Origin: Bdellovibrionales bacterium
GTDB lineage: Bacteria; Bdellovibrionota; Bdellovibrionia; Bdellovibrionales; UBA1609
DNA: 64,000 bases
Assembly (NCBI GenBank): GCA_023301025.1
Contig: JALZUR010000015.1
Location: 22,491 to 86,490 of the forward strand
Reading direction: 5' to 3'
Below the pieces are notes generated by a model. It was given only the letters and a program-made list of their open reading frames with translations. It was not told the origin of the DNA and did not search any database. The first letter of the stretch is position 1. Each line of letters begins with the position of its first letter. Positions 63,655 to 64,000 of the stretch are shown here, piece after piece. Made by a program: the position numbers and the translations under genes.

Positions 63655-64000
63655 AGTCTTTAGCTTTTGTTCTTTTTTTAGTACCAAGTGTTGTTCTCTC
63701 TAAAGTGACTATAGATTCTAAGGTGCAATCAGAACAAGTTTCAGTAGTTTTTAAAGTAAAGTCTTTAATACGCTCTAAAAGTTTTAATCAAGCTAAAGTC
63801 GAAATAAACAACATAACTGATGAAAACTTAAAACCTGAGCTTTGGGGTTTGTTCTACACTAAAAAAGATCAGCCTTTAAAAGCCAATGCTTTTTTAACTA
63901 AAGCTTATGAAATAAGACCTTTTGATCGTTTAGCCTTACAGCTTAGTCAAAATTTTTTAAAATTAAAACTAAATGATAAAGCTCTATACTGGGTAAATAA
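63651..64000 (+). CDS. TPR-like periplasmic protein of the TonB operon (partial)
   Basis: Begins at ATG 63651, overlapping the tonB stop (ATGA), and runs off the window. The visible 116 residues include a signal peptide (about 1-17, LFLVPSVVLS) and helical repeat sequence (ANAFLTKAYEIRPFDRLAL). In TtpC-type operons a TPR protein normally follows tonB, which agrees. The C-terminus is not seen. Confidence 0.8.
   Translation, partial: MKSLAFVLFLVPSVVLSKVTIDSKVQSEQVSVVFKVKSLIRSKSFNQAKVEINNITDENLKPELWGLFYTKKDQPLKANAFLTKAYEIRPFDRLALQLSQNFLKLKLNDKALYWVN

Overview
The window looks like a chromosomal stretch of a free-living, AT-rich (about one third G+C by eye) Gram-negative bacterium. Outer-membrane lipoproteins, beta-barrels, a TonB/ExbB/ExbD system, MotA/MotB-type stators, an MreB, a sigma-54 regulator, a PhaR-type regulator and the prkA-yeaH-spoVR operon, with many proteins that resemble nothing familiar, suggest Bdellovibrionota, most likely the Bacteriovoracia (Halobacteriovorax-like). 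That placement is inference from gene content and composition. No tRNA, rRNA, CRISPR array, phage or insertion sequence was seen.

Layout. 1-9.2 kb: class A penicillin-binding protein, a divergent UvrA, an MsbA-like ABC exporter and a sigma-54 activator. 9.2-15.7 kb: secreted M13 peptidase with its terminator, a structured RNA candidate (possibly 6S RNA), then the compact run xseA-xseB-ispA-tlyA and a lipoprotein with a patatin fold that has lost its catalytic residues. 15.7-19.5 kb: Xaa-Pro aminopeptidase, HAD phosphatase, GlpD. 19.6-23.7 kb: a solitary mreB followed by two unknown proteins, a histidine kinase and another unknown. 23.7-27.3 kb: JAMM-domain protein, PhaR-like regulator, TPR lipoprotein and an overlapping LolB-like lipoprotein. 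27.5-32.2 kb: prkA-yeaH-spoVR, closed by a terminator overlapping the last stop codon.

32.3-41.6 kb is the most unusual part. A 1591-residue surface lipoprotein (FN3-like, TIG and GLUG repeats) is followed by a PEGA-like lipoprotein, MotA-like and MotB-like stator proteins, a membrane protein whose periplasmic part resembles the FliF/YscJ ring-building fold and whose cytoplasmic end resembles the FliG torque domain, and a small beta-barrel. No other flagellar gene is present. I read it as a candidate envelope-spanning stator/rotor machine acting on a giant surface lipoprotein.

41.6-58.6 kb is accessory-like, with short operons on both strands: papain-like protease, ferredoxin, LON-domain protein, TIGR03643/DUF2256 pair, NTF2-like protein, lipoprotein methyltransferase, RadD helicase, fasciclin protein, OmpA-barrel hybrid, tautomerase, SulP transporter, MAPEG protein, fatty-acid hydroxylase, DUF2867-type SDR, and an EEP-family phosphodiesterase whose conserved N-terminus has no standard start codon. 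58.8-64 kb is a TonB2/TtpC-type energy-transduction operon (secreted beta-helix-like protein, DUF3450, TtpC, ExbB, ExbD, TonB, TPR protein) cut by the window end.
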